A DNA stretch of 64,000 nt from Schaedlerella arabinosiphila (GCF_003885045.1 NZ_RHJS01000002.1:5325302-5389301); one strand, 5' to 3'. Counted from the stretch's first letter, positions 51,683 to 60,977 are shown. Program-made: numbers and translations. The notes: generated by a model not told the origin, from the sequence alone.

Positions 51683-53809
51683 ATGAGTATGGATGAGAAA
51701 GATTTGACAAAGCTTGCCAGGGAGCAGAGCGAAGATATACAAATCCCGGATTCCTTGCAGCCGGAGCAGATTGAGCACCTGCTGGAATCCAGGGGAAAGA
51801 AGAAAAAGAAGCAGTATTATGGAAAGCTTATGGCAGCCGCGGCCTGCGGCCTGCTGGTCATCGGCGTTGCCGCAGTCGGGGCAAACGGGCTGGGACTTGA
51901 TACAGGAGCAAAGTCGGATAGCATAGAATATCAGACCGCAGCCGAAAGCGGAGCAGTCTCCGAAGAAAAGACGGAGGAGAATCAAGCTTCCGGCGCCGCT
52001 CAGCCTTTTGAGGTGACGGAGATCAAAACCGCGGAGAATTATGATGAGGTTTATGCATATATTGAAGCGGAAAACAAAAGGCTGCAGGAAATGCAGAAAA
52101 ACGCAGAGGAAAGTTATGCCGTCATGGACGACGCGGCGGATACCGGAATGAGCGGCGGAAGCGCAAGAACGGAAAGCGCGTTGAAGGAAAGTGCGTCGGC
52201 GGATACCGCCAAGCAGGAGAGCGGCGTTTCGGATTATTCGGATACCAATATCCGTGAGGAAGGCGTGGGGGAAGCGGATATCGTGAAGACAGACGGGAAA
52301 CGCCTGTATATCGTGAATGGCCGGCAGATTCAGATCGTGGGCATTGAGCAGGAGGAGATGGAGCACCTGAGCACGATCCGCCTGGACTCGGAGCCGGAAT
52401 CCAGCGTGTATGAGATTTTTGTAAAGGGCGACCGGCTCATTGTGATGTACAGCCAGTCGGAATACCGGGACCAGGGCGATGTGTCCACGGGAGAATATGG
52501 CGGGATCTACCTGCAGTATGCTGTTGCGGAAACATTTGATATCAGCAGCCCCAGGAAACCAAAGTCATTGGGTAAGGTTTCCCAGAGCGGAAATTACAAT
52601 ACCATGCGGGTGTCCGGGGATTATGTGTACCTGTTCAGCGATTTTTATACGGAGATCTATGGGGCAAAATCGGAACTGGACGGCTATATCCCGACGGTTC
52701 AGGGAAAACGGATCGCAAGCGGAGACATCCTGATGCCCATGGGCTCCCGGGCGACCAAATACACGATCATCTCCGCATTTTCCATCAAGGATCCGGAGAA
52801 AAAGGTGGATACCAAGGCCGTCTTCGGAAGCGCGGGAATGTGCTATGTAAGCAGGGAAAATATTTACATCTGCGAGAGCGATTACGGTGATTACGGCATC
52901 ATGCCCCTGGCGGGGCAGGGCGGCAGCGGTTCCGCCCAGGATGTGGCCCGGACCAGCATCCGGAAGATTTCTTATAAAAACGGAAAGCTGAAGGCCGTGG
53001 GACAGACGGAGGTGGACGGAACGCTCAACGATTCGTTCAGCATCGATGAATATGAGGGAAATCTGCGTCTGGTCGTGACGGTGACCCCGCTTTACTCCAA
53101 CAATGGCATCCAGCCGAGGCTGTTCGGGCTGACGGATGAAGCAGAGTCGGAGCCGGAACGCAAAGAGAGCAATTCTCTTTATATCCTGGATGAAAAGCTG
53201 GAAGAGCTGTCCCGGATCGAAGGGCTGGCTGAGGACGAGATCGTGTATTCCGCGAGATTTATGGGCGATACCGGATATTTTGTCACATTCCGGCAGATGG
53301 ACCCGCTGTTCTCTGTGGATCTGTCAGACCCTGAGAAACCGGAGATCCTGGGAGAACTGAAGATCCCGGGCTTCTCAGAATACCTTCATCCTTACGGGGA
53401 AGGGAAGCTTCTGGGAATCGGCATGGACGTGGACGAGACCGGGACTACGACGGGAGGCGTGAAGCTTTCTATGTTCGACATCTCAGATCCGGAAAATGTC
53501 ACGGAGACGCAGAAGTGTGTACTGGAAAACACTTACTCCTCGGATGTATTTTATGATTATAAAGCTGCGCTTGTGGATGTAGAGAAGAACCTGATCGGCT
53601 TCCGGGTGGACGGTGACACGATGCGCTATGTCGTATACTCCTATGACGAGAAAGACGGATTTGAATGCATTTTCGAGCGGGAACTGAGCGGCTATGCGTG
53701 GAACGCACGCGCCATGTATTCCGGCAGCAGGCTGTACCTGGCGGCAGGCAATACGGTGGAATCCTACGACATGAAGACATTTAAGAAAATCGACGATATC
53801 GTGCTGTAA
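51683..53809 (+). CDS. Membrane-anchored beta-propeller protein, possible anti-sigma partner
   Basis: ATG 51683 follows AGAAAGGGGACACAGAAT and gives 708 residues. A short acidic cytoplasmic N-terminus (1-45) leads to a membrane segment (about 48-70, LMAAAACGLLVIGVAAVGA), a low-complexity stretch (75-185) and a large extracytoplasmic beta-propeller (about 190-708, EGVGEADIVKTDGKRLYIVNG onward) of the secreted C-terminal beta-propeller family. The N-terminus could hold the adjacent sigma factor, and the propeller could sense a surface ligand; both are inferred from gene order. Confidence 0.82.
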   Translation: MSMDEKDLTKLAREQSEDIQIPDSLQPEQIEHLLESRGKKKKKQYYGKLMAAAACGLLVIGVAAVGANGLGLDTGAKSDSIEYQTAAESGAVSEEKTEENQASGAAQPFEVTEIKTAENYDEVYAYIEAENKRLQEMQKNAEESYAVMDDAADTGMSGGSARTESALKESASADTAKQESGVSDYSDTNIREEGVGEADIVKTDGKRLYIVNGRQIQIVGIEQEEMEHLSTIRLDSEPESSVYEIFVKGDRLIVMYSQSEYRDQGDVSTGEYGGIYLQYAVAETFDISSPRKPKSLGKVSQSGNYNTMRVSGDYVYLFSDFYTEIYGAKSELDGYIPTVQGKRIASGDILMPMGSRATKYTIISAFSIKDPEKKVDTKAVFGSAGMCYVSRENIYICESDYGDYGIMPLAGQGGSGSAQDVARTSIRKISYKNGKLKAVGQTEVDGTLNDSFSIDEYEGNLRLVVTVTPLYSNNGIQPRLFGLTDEAESEPERKESNSLYILDEKLEELSRIEGLAEDEIVYSARFMGDTGYFVTFRQMDPLFSVDLSDPEKPEILGELKIPGFSEYLHPYGEGKLLGIGMDVDETGTTTGGVKLSMFDISDPENVTETQKCVLENTYSSDVFYDYKAALVDVEKNLIGFRVDGDTMRYVVYSYDEKDGFECIFERELSGYAWNARAMYSGSRLYLAAGNTVESYDMKTFKKIDDIVL

Positions 53810-53852
53810 TGGCTGCGGTTCACAGCCAAAGCCTGTCGGAATGGAGGAAAAC

Positions 53853-54638
53853 ATGATTTTTGATACACATGCACATTATGATGATCACCAGTTCGATCCG
53901 GACCGGGAGACGCTTCTGGGGCAGATGGAGGCCGGCGGGATCGGAACCATCGTGAATGCCAGCGCTTCGGTGGAATCCTGGGACCGGGTTCTGGAGCTGA
54001 CCCGGAAGTATCCGTTTCTCTACGGGATGATCGGGGTGCATCCGGACGAGGTGGGAGATCTGGACGAGAAAACATTTGCCAGGATGGAGCATTTATTAAA
54101 GGAAGAAAAGATCGTGGCAGTGGGTGAAATCGGGCTGGACTATTACTGGGACAAGGAAAAGCATGACCTGCAGAAGCACTGGTTTCTCCGGCAGCTTGAG
54201 CTTGCACGAAAACTGCAGCTTCCGGTGAACGTCCACAGCCGGGAGGCCGCGGCGGATACGATGGAGCTTCTCAGGGAGCATGGACAGGGAATGGATGTGA
54301 TTGTACACTGTTATTCCTATTCCCGGGAGATGGCGGAGGAATATGTGAAGATGGGGTATTTCGTCGGGGTCGGCGGCGTGGTTACATTCAAAAACGCGAA
54401 GAAGCTCAAGGAAGCGGTACAGGCTGTGCCGCTTTCCCATATTGTATTGGAGACGGACTGTCCCTACCTTGCGCCCGAGCCTTACCGGGGGAAACGCAAC
54501 TCCTCGCTGAACCTGCCCTATGTAGCCCGGGCGATCGGGGAGCTAAAGGGTGTGACGGAGGAGGAAGTGATCCGGGCAACAGAGGAAAATGCGCGGACAT
54601 TTTACAGGATACCGGTTAGAAAGGATACTGCGATATGA
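53853..54638 (+). CDS. tatD: TatD-family metal-dependent deoxyribonuclease
   Basis: ATG 53853 (GGAGG five nt upstream) gives 261 residues. TatD metal ligands are clear: DTHAHYDD at the N-terminus, AVGEIGLDYYWD, VNVHSREAA, VIVHCYS and ETDCPYLAPEPYRGKRN. These enzymes trim DNA 3' ends or act on D-aminoacylated products. The stop overlaps the rsmA start by ATGA, a common tatD-rsmA pairing. Confidence 0.92.
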   Translation: MIFDTHAHYDDHQFDPDRETLLGQMEAGGIGTIVNASASVESWDRVLELTRKYPFLYGMIGVHPDEVGDLDEKTFARMEHLLKEEKIVAVGEIGLDYYWDKEKHDLQKHWFLRQLELARKLQLPVNVHSREAAADTMELLREHGQGMDVIVHCYSYSREMAEEYVKMGYFVGVGGVVTFKNAKKLKEAVQAVPLSHIVLETDCPYLAPEPYRGKRNSSLNLPYVARAIGELKGVTEEEVIRATEENARTFYRIPVRKDTAI

Positions 54639-55504
54639 AAGAACCAACCCTTGGAAATCCGCAGAACACGATTGCGGTTCTCCAAAAACATCAGTTTACA
54701 TTTCAGAAAAAATTTGGGCAGAATTTTCTGATCGATACCCATGTGCTGGATAAGATCATACGCTCTGCAGAGATTTCACGGGACGATATGGTGCTGGAGA
54801 TCGGCCCGGGAATCGGAACCATGACCCAGTATCTGGCCTGCGCCGCGGGGAAGGTGATCGCGGTGGAGATCGACCGGGCGCTGATCCCGATCCTGGAGGA
54901 TACGCTGGAGGGCTATGACAATGTGCGTGTGATCAACGGCGATATTTTGAAAATAGACCTGCCGAAGCTTGTGGAAGAGGAAAACGGGGGACGCCCCATC
55001 AAGGTGGTGGCAAACCTTCCTTATTATATTACGACGCCGATCATCATGGGCCTGTTCGAGGGGGATGTGCCGCTAAAGAGTATTACGGTGATGGTGCAGA
55101 AGGAAGTGGCGGACCGGATGCAGGCGGCGCCGGGCAGCAAGGATTACGGGGCGCTTTCCCTGGCGGTTCAGTACTATGCGAAACCGTATATTGCGGCAAA
55201 TGTCCCGCAGAACTGCTTTATGCCCCGGCCCCGGATCGGGTCTGCGGTGATCCGGCTGGAACGTTATGAGACCCCGCCTGTGGAGGTGAAGGACGAAAAG
55301 CTGCTCTTCTCGATCATCCGGGCGTCCTTCAACCAGAGGAGGAAAACCCTGGCAAACGGGCTGAAAAACTCGGCGGAGCTGGATTTTGCGAAGGAAGAGA
55401 TCGAGGCGGCCATTGAGAAGCTGGGAAAGGGGGCTTCGGTCAGAGGGGAAACGCTGACGCTGGAGGAATTTGCGGAATTGAGCAACCGGCTTTGCAGGGA
55501 GTAA
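54635..55504 (+). CDS. rsmA: 16S rRNA dimethyladenosine transferase RsmA (KsgA)
   Basis: The 289-residue methyltransferase has KFGQNFLID, the SAM-binding loop LEIGPGIGTMTQYL and the catalytic NLPYYITTPI. It dimethylates A1518 and A1519 of 16S rRNA during late small-subunit assembly. It is translationally coupled to tatD by a 4-nt overlap. Confidence 0.95.
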   Translation: MKEPTLGNPQNTIAVLQKHQFTFQKKFGQNFLIDTHVLDKIIRSAEISRDDMVLEIGPGIGTMTQYLACAAGKVIAVEIDRALIPILEDTLEGYDNVRVINGDILKIDLPKLVEEENGGRPIKVVANLPYYITTPIIMGLFEGDVPLKSITVMVQKEVADRMQAAPGSKDYGALSLAVQYYAKPYIAANVPQNCFMPRPRIGSAVIRLERYETPPVEVKDEKLLFSIIRASFNQRRKTLANGLKNSAELDFAKEEIEAAIEKLGKGASVRGETLTLEEFAELSNRLCRE

Positions 55505-55518
55505 AAACGGAGGAAAAT

Positions 55519-56190
55519 ATGCTGATTCAGATTGTAGAGGATGACCGGGCTTTGAGCGACGGTGTCCGCCTGGCGCTGCGGGAGCCGGAACTTACTTTTA
55601 TCCAGAATACAAATATCAGGCAGGCGAAACAGACCTTTGAGCAGGAAAAGCCGGAGCTGATGATCCTGGACGTGAATCTGCCGGACGGCAGCGGGTACGA
55701 GTATCTGGAATGGGTGCGGGCGCGTTCCGGAATTCCGGTGCTCATGCTGACCGCCAATGATATGGAGATAGACGAGGTGACGGGCCTGTCCCTGGGAGCC
55801 GACGACTACATGACCAAGCCGTTCAGCATTGCCGTGTTAAGGGCCAGGATTCAGGCGCTGCGCCGGCGGCTGGGAGAGAATAATAAGAACGCCTATGCCG
55901 GGGATGGTTTCTCATTTGATTTTGAAAAGCTGAAATTTTTCGCAAACGGGCAGGAAATTTTTCTGAGCGTCAATGAACAGCGCCTGCTCCGTCTGCTGGT
56001 GGACAATCCCGGCCGGATTCTGACCCGGGAAGTGCTGGTGGACCGGATCTGGGGAGACGGGGAATATGTGGATGAAAACGCATTGTCTGTGACGGTCAGA
56101 CGGCTGCGGGCGAAGCTGGAGGATGAGGGGACGCACGGGAGCTGCATTCAGACGGTGTACGGGCAGGGATATATGTGGAAAAATGGATGA
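55519..56190 (+). CDS. OmpR-family response regulator (orphan)
   Basis: ATG 55519 with CGGAGGAAAAT upstream gives 223 residues. The receiver has the acidic pair VEDD, the phosphoacceptor Asp in MILDVNLPDG and Lys in DDYMTKPF. The winged helix (ENALSVTVRRLRAKL) is OmpR-type. It resembles regulators of antibiotic-response modules (VanR/BceR-like), but the expected histidine kinase and ABC genes do not follow; instead two small genes of another kind do. It lies 14 nt after rsmA and is probably co-transcribed with it. Confidence 0.88.
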   Translation: MLIQIVEDDRALSDGVRLALREPELTFIQNTNIRQAKQTFEQEKPELMILDVNLPDGSGYEYLEWVRARSGIPVLMLTANDMEIDEVTGLSLGADDYMTKPFSIAVLRARIQALRRRLGENNKNAYAGDGFSFDFEKLKFFANGQEIFLSVNEQRLLRLLVDNPGRILTREVLVDRIWGDGEYVDENALSVTVRRLRAKLEDEGTHGSCIQTVYGQGYMWKNG

Positions 56191-56293
56191 GTATATATGA
56201 AGAATGAATTGACTTTTCGCCACACATAAACTACAATGGATTTACAGCCGGAGAAATCCGGTGAGTAAGGCGGCAGGTGCCGGAAAGGATAAC

Positions 56294-56437
56294 ATGATGG
56301 ATGAAGAAATGAGTGTAGCTGAGCTTTTAGTACAGAAGGCTGAGGAAAATCAGACTCGAAAAATTATTGACATCCTCAATGAAGCTGAAGACCTTGAGGA
56401 TGCCAAAGAAACTGTAAAAGCCCTGCTTATTAAATAG
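56294..56437 (+). CDS. 47-codon small protein gene upstream of a ribbon-helix-helix gene
   Basis: ATG 56294, 5 nt after GGAAAGG, encodes MMDEEMSVAELLVQKAEENQ and onward to a TAG at 56435. The product is acidic and helical, with coding-like codon use. It precedes the RHH gene by 91 nt. It may be a partner of the RHH protein; no family is recognised. Confidence 0.5.
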   Translation: MMDEEMSVAELLVQKAEENQTRKIIDILNEAEDLEDAKETVKALLIK

Positions 56438-56528
56438 GCAGAGCCCAACAGAAACCAAACCTATGGGGGAGCGGTACTTGCCACTGCTCTCCACAAAGGT
56501 ATATTTATTATACCATGAGAGATTAAAA

Positions 56529-56735
56529 ATGGCAAGGACAGAGGAGTTGATACAGTTGAAGAAAATGGGCAGGCCCAAAGCAGAAAAGCCAAAAGAGATC
56601 AAGTACAGTATTCGGACAGATGAAGAAACGGAGCGCAGGCTCAGAGCATACTGCGAGGCCATGGGCATTTCAAGGGGCGAAGCATACCGGGAGGGTATCA
56701 AACTCCTTTTAGAGCAATCAGAGGAAAAGAAGTAA
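56529..56735 (+). CDS. Ribbon-helix-helix DNA-binding protein
   Basis: From ATG 56529 the product has 68 residues; ATG 56565 (MGRPKAEKPKEIKYSIR) is equally likely and leaves 56. The ribbon-helix-helix pattern is IKYSIRTDEETERRLRAYCEAMGISRGEAYREGIKLLL. Such proteins repress their own operons, often in plasmid or toxin-antitoxin units. No toxin is recognised beside it; the 47-codon gene upstream is the only candidate partner. Confidence 0.7.
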   Translation: MARTEELIQLKKMGRPKAEKPKEIKYSIRTDEETERRLRAYCEAMGISRGEAYREGIKLLLEQSEEKK

Positions 56736-56742
56736 GAAGGCG

Positions 56743-56770
56743 GATGCCGTGCAGCAAAGTGCACGGCATC
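56743..56770 (+). terminator. Terminator-like hairpin related to the MITE-like family
   Basis: GATGCCGTGC and GCACGGCATC form a perfect 10-bp stem with an 8-nt loop. Its sequence is close to the reverse complement of the internal hairpin of the elements at 28102 and 44947. Confidence 0.6.
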
Positions 56771-56815
56771 TTAAACACCACCTTAAATATCATCTATAAC
56801 AGCCCCACATCAGGA

Positions 56816-57925
56816 TCAAAAAACAATCTCCGTATGATGCACGGCAATTTCCTTGATAAAGTCCGCAGGCTCGCCTTCGGCCAGCTTCTCCTGAATCGCC
56901 ATCCAGTCCTCCTCTGAAGTAATCGGGAAGTAGTATACGTCGATTTTGGAAACGTTGAAATCCCCGATGGGCAGCATACCGGCTTTATTCAGCATATAGT
57001 TTCCATCGGCATCCAAAATGACACTCTGGATGGAGTCTACCTCATATTCCGCATAGCTTTCATCGTAGCCGTAATTGAGCAGAATTTCAAATTCCCGCTT
57101 TTCTGCCGTGGTGATTCCCATGCCGTTGGGGGCGTAATCATTGACTTCCCGGACGATCCGTTCCGTCTGCTTTGCTGTTACGTCCGCATCAAATGACCAG
57201 GGGCCGTTTTTGGTGAAGGTTTCCTGGGAATCCGAGGAATTTCCATAGTACGTGTAAATTTTTTTGACATCCATATTCCAGCGGAAGGATTCCGGAATCG
57301 TGCCAGGAAATACAAAGTCGATTTCTTCGCCGTTTTCATCTAAGCCGCCATAGCCGAAAGTAAAATCAACCCGGGTACTTCCGACAAAGGTATGGTCATC
57401 CATATATTCCCCATTTACCTGCAGAGGAAATACCAGCGGCTGGTCTACAAAGTCAAAATTTTCTACGGCATCCAGTAAGAAAAAGTCCATGTCGTGCATA
57501 AGCTGATTATCCAGGAGATAATCAGGAAACGCATCCTCGGATTCGATGATGACCGACAGATACAGAGCCTCGGTATTGCAGTATATTTCGGACAGGGAGA
57601 TCTTCAGGCCGTCAGCTACATTTGCGGTTTCCTCAGTTTCAGGCATGGTCTGCACCGTCTTTTCGTCTATATCCCGGTAGTAGGGCTGCTTATCCTCCAC
57701 CTGTCTGAACAAATGCCCGATCAGCGGAAGCTGTGCCGCCAGTACGGGATTGGAAACAGAGAATACAGCCAGGGCGGTTATGCAGGCTGCAGCCGCGGTA
57801 AAGCCGCAGAAAAACTTCGTCCGTTTCATTTTGCGGGAGTCTTTTCGGATCATGTCCAGCTTTTCATTTACCATATTTTCCAGTTCCTCCTGGGGAACTT
57901 TGATCTCTTCAAACAGATTCTGCAT
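56816..57925 (-). CDS. DUF4179 membrane protein, sigma-factor partner
   Basis: The 369-residue protein has a cytoplasmic N-terminus with charged helix (1-36), one membrane segment (about 38-60), then an extracytoplasmic DUF4179 domain (NPVLAAQLPLIGHLFRQVED onward). In Firmicutes DUF4179 proteins are encoded after small sigma factors and are thought to act as anti-sigma/sensor proteins. Its start overlaps the sigma gene by 17 nt, so the two are co-translated. ATCCTCC-type ribosome site (GGAGGAT on the coding strand) precedes it. Confidence 0.85.
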   Translation of the reverse strand: MQNLFEEIKVPQEELENMVNEKLDMIRKDSRKMKRTKFFCGFTAAAACITALAVFSVSNPVLAAQLPLIGHLFRQVEDKQPYYRDIDEKTVQTMPETEETANVADGLKISLSEIYCNTEALYLSVIIESEDAFPDYLLDNQLMHDMDFFLLDAVENFDFVDQPLVFPLQVNGEYMDDHTFVGSTRVDFTFGYGGLDENGEEIDFVFPGTIPESFRWNMDVKKIYTYYGNSSDSQETFTKNGPWSFDADVTAKQTERIVREVNDYAPNGMGITTAEKREFEILLNYGYDESYAEYEVDSIQSVILDADGNYMLNKAGMLPIGDFNVSKIDVYYFPITSEEDWMAIQEKLAEGEPADFIKEIAVHHTEIVF

Positions 57926-58451
57926 ACATATAATCCTCCTTCAGATATTTTTTCAATTCATCTCGTCCCCGGCTTAAGTAGGCTTTTACACTTCCTGCCG
58001 GGATTTCCAGGACGTAGGCGATCTCCTGCACGGACAGCTCACAGAAATATTTCAGAATGATTACGCTCCGATATTTTTCAGGAAGAAGCTCGATGGCATT
58101 TCTAAGATCCCAGGTCTCTTCCAGGGAAATTCCTTCGTAACGTTCGGGGATCTCCACCTCGTCAATGCTGTTGAAATAAACAATTTTTTTATTGGCATCC
58201 TGTGCGCACCGGATCAGGATACGGGTGATCCAGGTTCGGAACCACTGGGGATTTTTAAGCGACCGGATATGCTGGTAGCCTTTCAGGATGGCCGTCCCGA
58301 CGACATCCAGGGCATCCTGCTGATTTTCCGTATAGATGAAAGCCATCTTGTAGAGATATTCCTGATTCTGGCGGATCAGTTCCCCGTAAGCATCGGCGTT
58401 TCCACGGATCGCCTTTCTGGCAAGTTTTATAGCTGCATCGTTTTTGTCCAC
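57909..58451 (-). CDS. Sigma-70 family sigma factor (SigV-like)
   Basis: GTG 58451 is chosen because GAGAGGTGG lies 7 nt upstream; the longer open frame to 58682 has no ribosome site and runs through the promoter. The 180-residue factor has region 2 (AYGELIRQNQEYLYKMAFIY, QQDALDVVGTAILKGYQHI, QWFRTWITRILIRCAQDA) and region 4 (YFCELSVQEIAYVLEIPAGSVKAYLSRGRDEL). The DUF4179 partner overlaps its end. Autoregulation is suggested by an ECF-like promoter at 58625-58653. Confidence 0.88.
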   Translation of the reverse strand: MDKNDAAIKLARKAIRGNADAYGELIRQNQEYLYKMAFIYTENQQDALDVVGTAILKGYQHIRSLKNPQWFRTWITRILIRCAQDANKKIVYFNSIDEVEIPERYEGISLEETWDLRNAIELLPEKYRSVIILKYFCELSVQEIAYVLEIPAGSVKAYLSRGRDELKKYLKEDYMYAESV

Positions 58452-58624
58452 GTAAAACCACCTCTCTCTGTGTTTGAGCACTCTCGGAAACTCCCTTGCA
58501 CCCATCTTTGTGGCTGATTTTCCGAGAGTACTCTGTTTGAACGGTTTCGGAAGGCACGCTGTCCCGGCCTCGGCCGCCCGTATTGCTTCCGAAATGTGTT
58601 TCGGTGATAACCGGTTATACCTGT

Positions 58625-58653
58625 TAGACACGTTCCAAAGGAGTTTGGTTACA
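58625..58653 (-). promoter_or_regulatory. ECF-type autoregulatory promoter
   Basis: On the minus strand TGTAAC (58648-58653) and CGTGTCTA (58625-58632) are separated by 15 nt. This is close to the AAC...CGTC pattern of ECF promoters. Confidence 0.5.
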
Positions 58654-58704
58654 ATTATTTCAGTTTTTTTATAAAAAGGCAAGGCGATTGGAATTTCTTT
58701 TCTC

Positions 58705-58733
58705 TTGAAGTAAAAAGCGTATTCCTGTATAAT
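58705..58733 (+). promoter_or_regulatory. Sigma-A promoter of the ABC export operon
   Basis: TTGAAG (58705-58710), 17 nt, TATAAT (58728-58733). Confidence 0.75.
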
Positions 58734-58852
58734 TTAAGAAAAGGTTTGAAAAGAAACGAAAGAACATTTCTGCAAAATAGAAGTCCTGTAAGGAACTGTC
58801 ATAAAATAGCCTGCATCTGGCAAATGCAGTGTGTAGGAATCGGAGGCAGATC

Positions 58853-59515
58853 ATGCTGGAAGTATCGAACATAAAAAAAAGCTATGGAAGAAAAACCGTG
58901 CTGGAGCATATCAGCTTTCATGCGGAAAGCGGAGAGTGCGTGGCGATCGTGGGCAGGAACGGATGCGGAAAGACGACGCTGATGCAGATCCTGGCAGGCG
59001 TTATCCGGCCCAATGAAGGGGAACTGCGCTATTTTGGGAAGGACCCTCTGAGTAAGAAGAAGTATTTTCATAAGCTGTGCGGTTATGTGCCCCAGGAGCT
59101 TCCGCTGATGGAGGAACTATCCGTGAAGGATAATCTGAGGCTGTGGGGAGTGGGCACAAGGAAAGAGGATCAGGAGCTGATCCGTGAGTTTCAGTTGGAA
59201 GAGCTGATGCGGGTCACGGTTGCGAAGCTCTCAGGCGGAATGAAGCGCAGGCTCAGTATCGCGTGCGCGCTGGCCGAATGGCCGGCAATATTGTTCATGG
59301 ACGAACCCAGCACCGCCCTGGATTTATATTATAAGGAAAGCATCGGGAACTGGATAAAAACGTATTGCGGGATGAACGGCATCGTTGTGATGGCGACCCA
59401 CGACGAGAAAGAAATCCTGTCCTGCGACAGATGCCTGTTGATGAAGGAAGGGAAGCTCTGCGAGCTGTCAAAGGAAGAAATGAATATAGATTTTATAAAA
59501 GAAATGCTGGCATGA
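58853..59515 (+). CDS. ABC transporter ATP-binding protein
   Basis: ATG 58853 (GGAGGCAGATC upstream) gives 220 residues. Walker A GRNGCGKTT, signature LSGGMKRR, Walker B AILFMDEPS and switch His (MATHDEKE) are all present. It powers a type ABC-2 exporter formed with the two permeases downstream. The transported molecule is unknown. Confidence 0.92.
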   Translation: MLEVSNIKKSYGRKTVLEHISFHAESGECVAIVGRNGCGKTTLMQILAGVIRPNEGELRYFGKDPLSKKKYFHKLCGYVPQELPLMEELSVKDNLRLWGVGTRKEDQELIREFQLEELMRVTVAKLSGGMKRRLSIACALAEWPAILFMDEPSTALDLYYKESIGNWIKTYCGMNGIVVMATHDEKEILSCDRCLLMKEGKLCELSKEEMNIDFIKEMLA

Positions 59516-59564
59516 AGGCAATCAATTTGCTGTGCAAATTGGTTACAAAAGGGAGGAGAAAAAG

Positions 59565-60977
59565 ATGGACATGAAATTTGACCCGGTAACAGGAGAACGG
59601 ATTCAGGAGGACGGCGCGGCACAGCAGGAACAGGCTGCGTCCTCGGCAGCCGCCCAGGGGACAGGCGATCCCGGACAGTCTCAGCAGGCGTATTTTTATC
59701 AGCAGTTCGGGGATGCAGGACAGCCGAAAAAGAAGAAAAGAGGCGTTATATTTGCCGTTCTGGCCATTTTGCTGGTGCTGGCGGCGGGCGCGGCAGTGTG
59801 GGCCATGAAAAGCGGGATTTTTTCCAGCAATTCCGCGAAAGTCATAGAGGCGTTTACAAACACGGTCAGCGATATGGATTATCTGGCAGGGGCTTTTAAG
59901 TTTGGAGATATCCTGCTGGCGAACGAGTCCACGGTTGCGTTTCACAGCGATTCCCAGGATTTTGACATGGAACTGCAGTTCCTGTACGGAAAACCGCGGA
60001 AGCAGATGCTGGGCAGCCTGGACGTGTCCGGTTATATGGACGTGGATTTCCAGGCGGAGCTGACAGAGGAACAGCTAATGGTTCAGGTTCCTTCGGTAAC
60101 GGATTATATTTTTACCTACCATTATAAAGAACCCAAAAACGGTTATCTGAAGGACTACTATGGAGACAGCCTGGACGACATCGACGAACTGCTGGAAGCC
60201 CTGTATTCGTCCGGGAGCCAGGCAGAGCCGGATCTGGATCTGGCAAAGACGATCGCGGAGGAGTGCGGTAAGCTGGAATTTGAGAAAACAGACTCCGAAG
60301 AATTTGAGGTGGATCAGGAAAAGAGAAAATGTACGGCGATTTCCACGACTGTGACCCGTGAAAGCCTGCAGAAGATATTTGATGAATTTGAGGACTCCGT
60401 GATGGACAGCATCATGGAGAGCGGTTATGGATATTACGGCTATATGGAGTACTATTTCGACGACATGGAAGAAAGCATTTCGGAGATGGAAGATGTGGAT
60501 CTGACATTTTTTATCTATAAAAAGAAGCTGGCATGTATCCGCGCGGAGATCCAGGAGGAAGAGGCAGAACTTCGGTTCCTCGGCGGAGACACACGGATGC
60601 AGAATATGCAGTTTATGATCGACGGGGAGGAAATGCTCAGGATTGAGGGAGATATCGTGGATTCCACGGAAGTGAAGAAGGTATTTTCGGAAGGGGAAGA
60701 GACGGCCAGGCTGGAATATAACCGAAAAACAGGGGATTTGGATATCAGCGCCGACGGCGGAAGGACGGTCATTTCAGGAAATGTATTTCTGGATAAAGAC
60801 AGTTTTGAGGCGACTCTGGACAAAATCATGCTGGACGGCCAGTTTGCGGATATGACCTTTGGCATGACCATCAAAAAAGGAGCTTCCTTTCAAGAATTTG
60901 ACGGAAATGAGTTTGACCTGGGGGAGGCGTCCATCGAAGATATACAGTCTTTGTTCATGGAATTGAATGAGCTATGA
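59565..60977 (+). CDS. Single-pass surface protein in the ABC operon
   Basis: ATG 59565 follows GGGAGGAGAAAAAG and gives 470 residues: a Gln/Ala/Gly-rich cytoplasmic N-terminus (1-57), one membrane segment (about 60-84), and a large acidic, beta-rich extracytoplasmic domain (85-470) rich in Asp/Glu/Tyr. No enzyme motif is seen. Its position between the ATPase and the first permease, with an ATGA overlap with the latter, makes it an accessory component or sensor of the exporter. The family name is not recognised. Confidence 0.65.
   Translation: MDMKFDPVTGERIQEDGAAQQEQAASSAAAQGTGDPGQSQQAYFYQQFGDAGQPKKKKRGVIFAVLAILLVLAAGAAVWAMKSGIFSSNSAKVIEAFTNTVSDMDYLAGAFKFGDILLANESTVAFHSDSQDFDMELQFLYGKPRKQMLGSLDVSGYMDVDFQAELTEEQLMVQVPSVTDYIFTYHYKEPKNGYLKDYYGDSLDDIDELLEALYSSGSQAEPDLDLAKTIAEECGKLEFEKTDSEEFEVDQEKRKCTAISTTVTRESLQKIFDEFEDSVMDSIMESGYGYYGYMEYYFDDMEESISEMEDVDLTFFIYKKKLACIRAEIQEEEAELRFLGGDTRMQNMQFMIDGEEMLRIEGDIVDSTEVKKVFSEGEETARLEYNRKTGDLDISADGGRTVISGNVFLDKDSFEATLDKIMLDGQFADMTFGMTIKKGASFQEFDGNEFDLGEASIEDIQSLFMELNEL

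Larger units (their letters stand above)
58452..58852. other. Divergent control region of the sigma and ABC operons
   Basis: The 401-bp region holds an ECF-like promoter on the minus strand, a sigma-A promoter on the plus strand, and in the sigma-gene leader two hairpins (58476-58490 with 58518-58532; and a TTCGGAAG/CTTCCGAA pair near 58546-58593). Confidence 0.55.
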
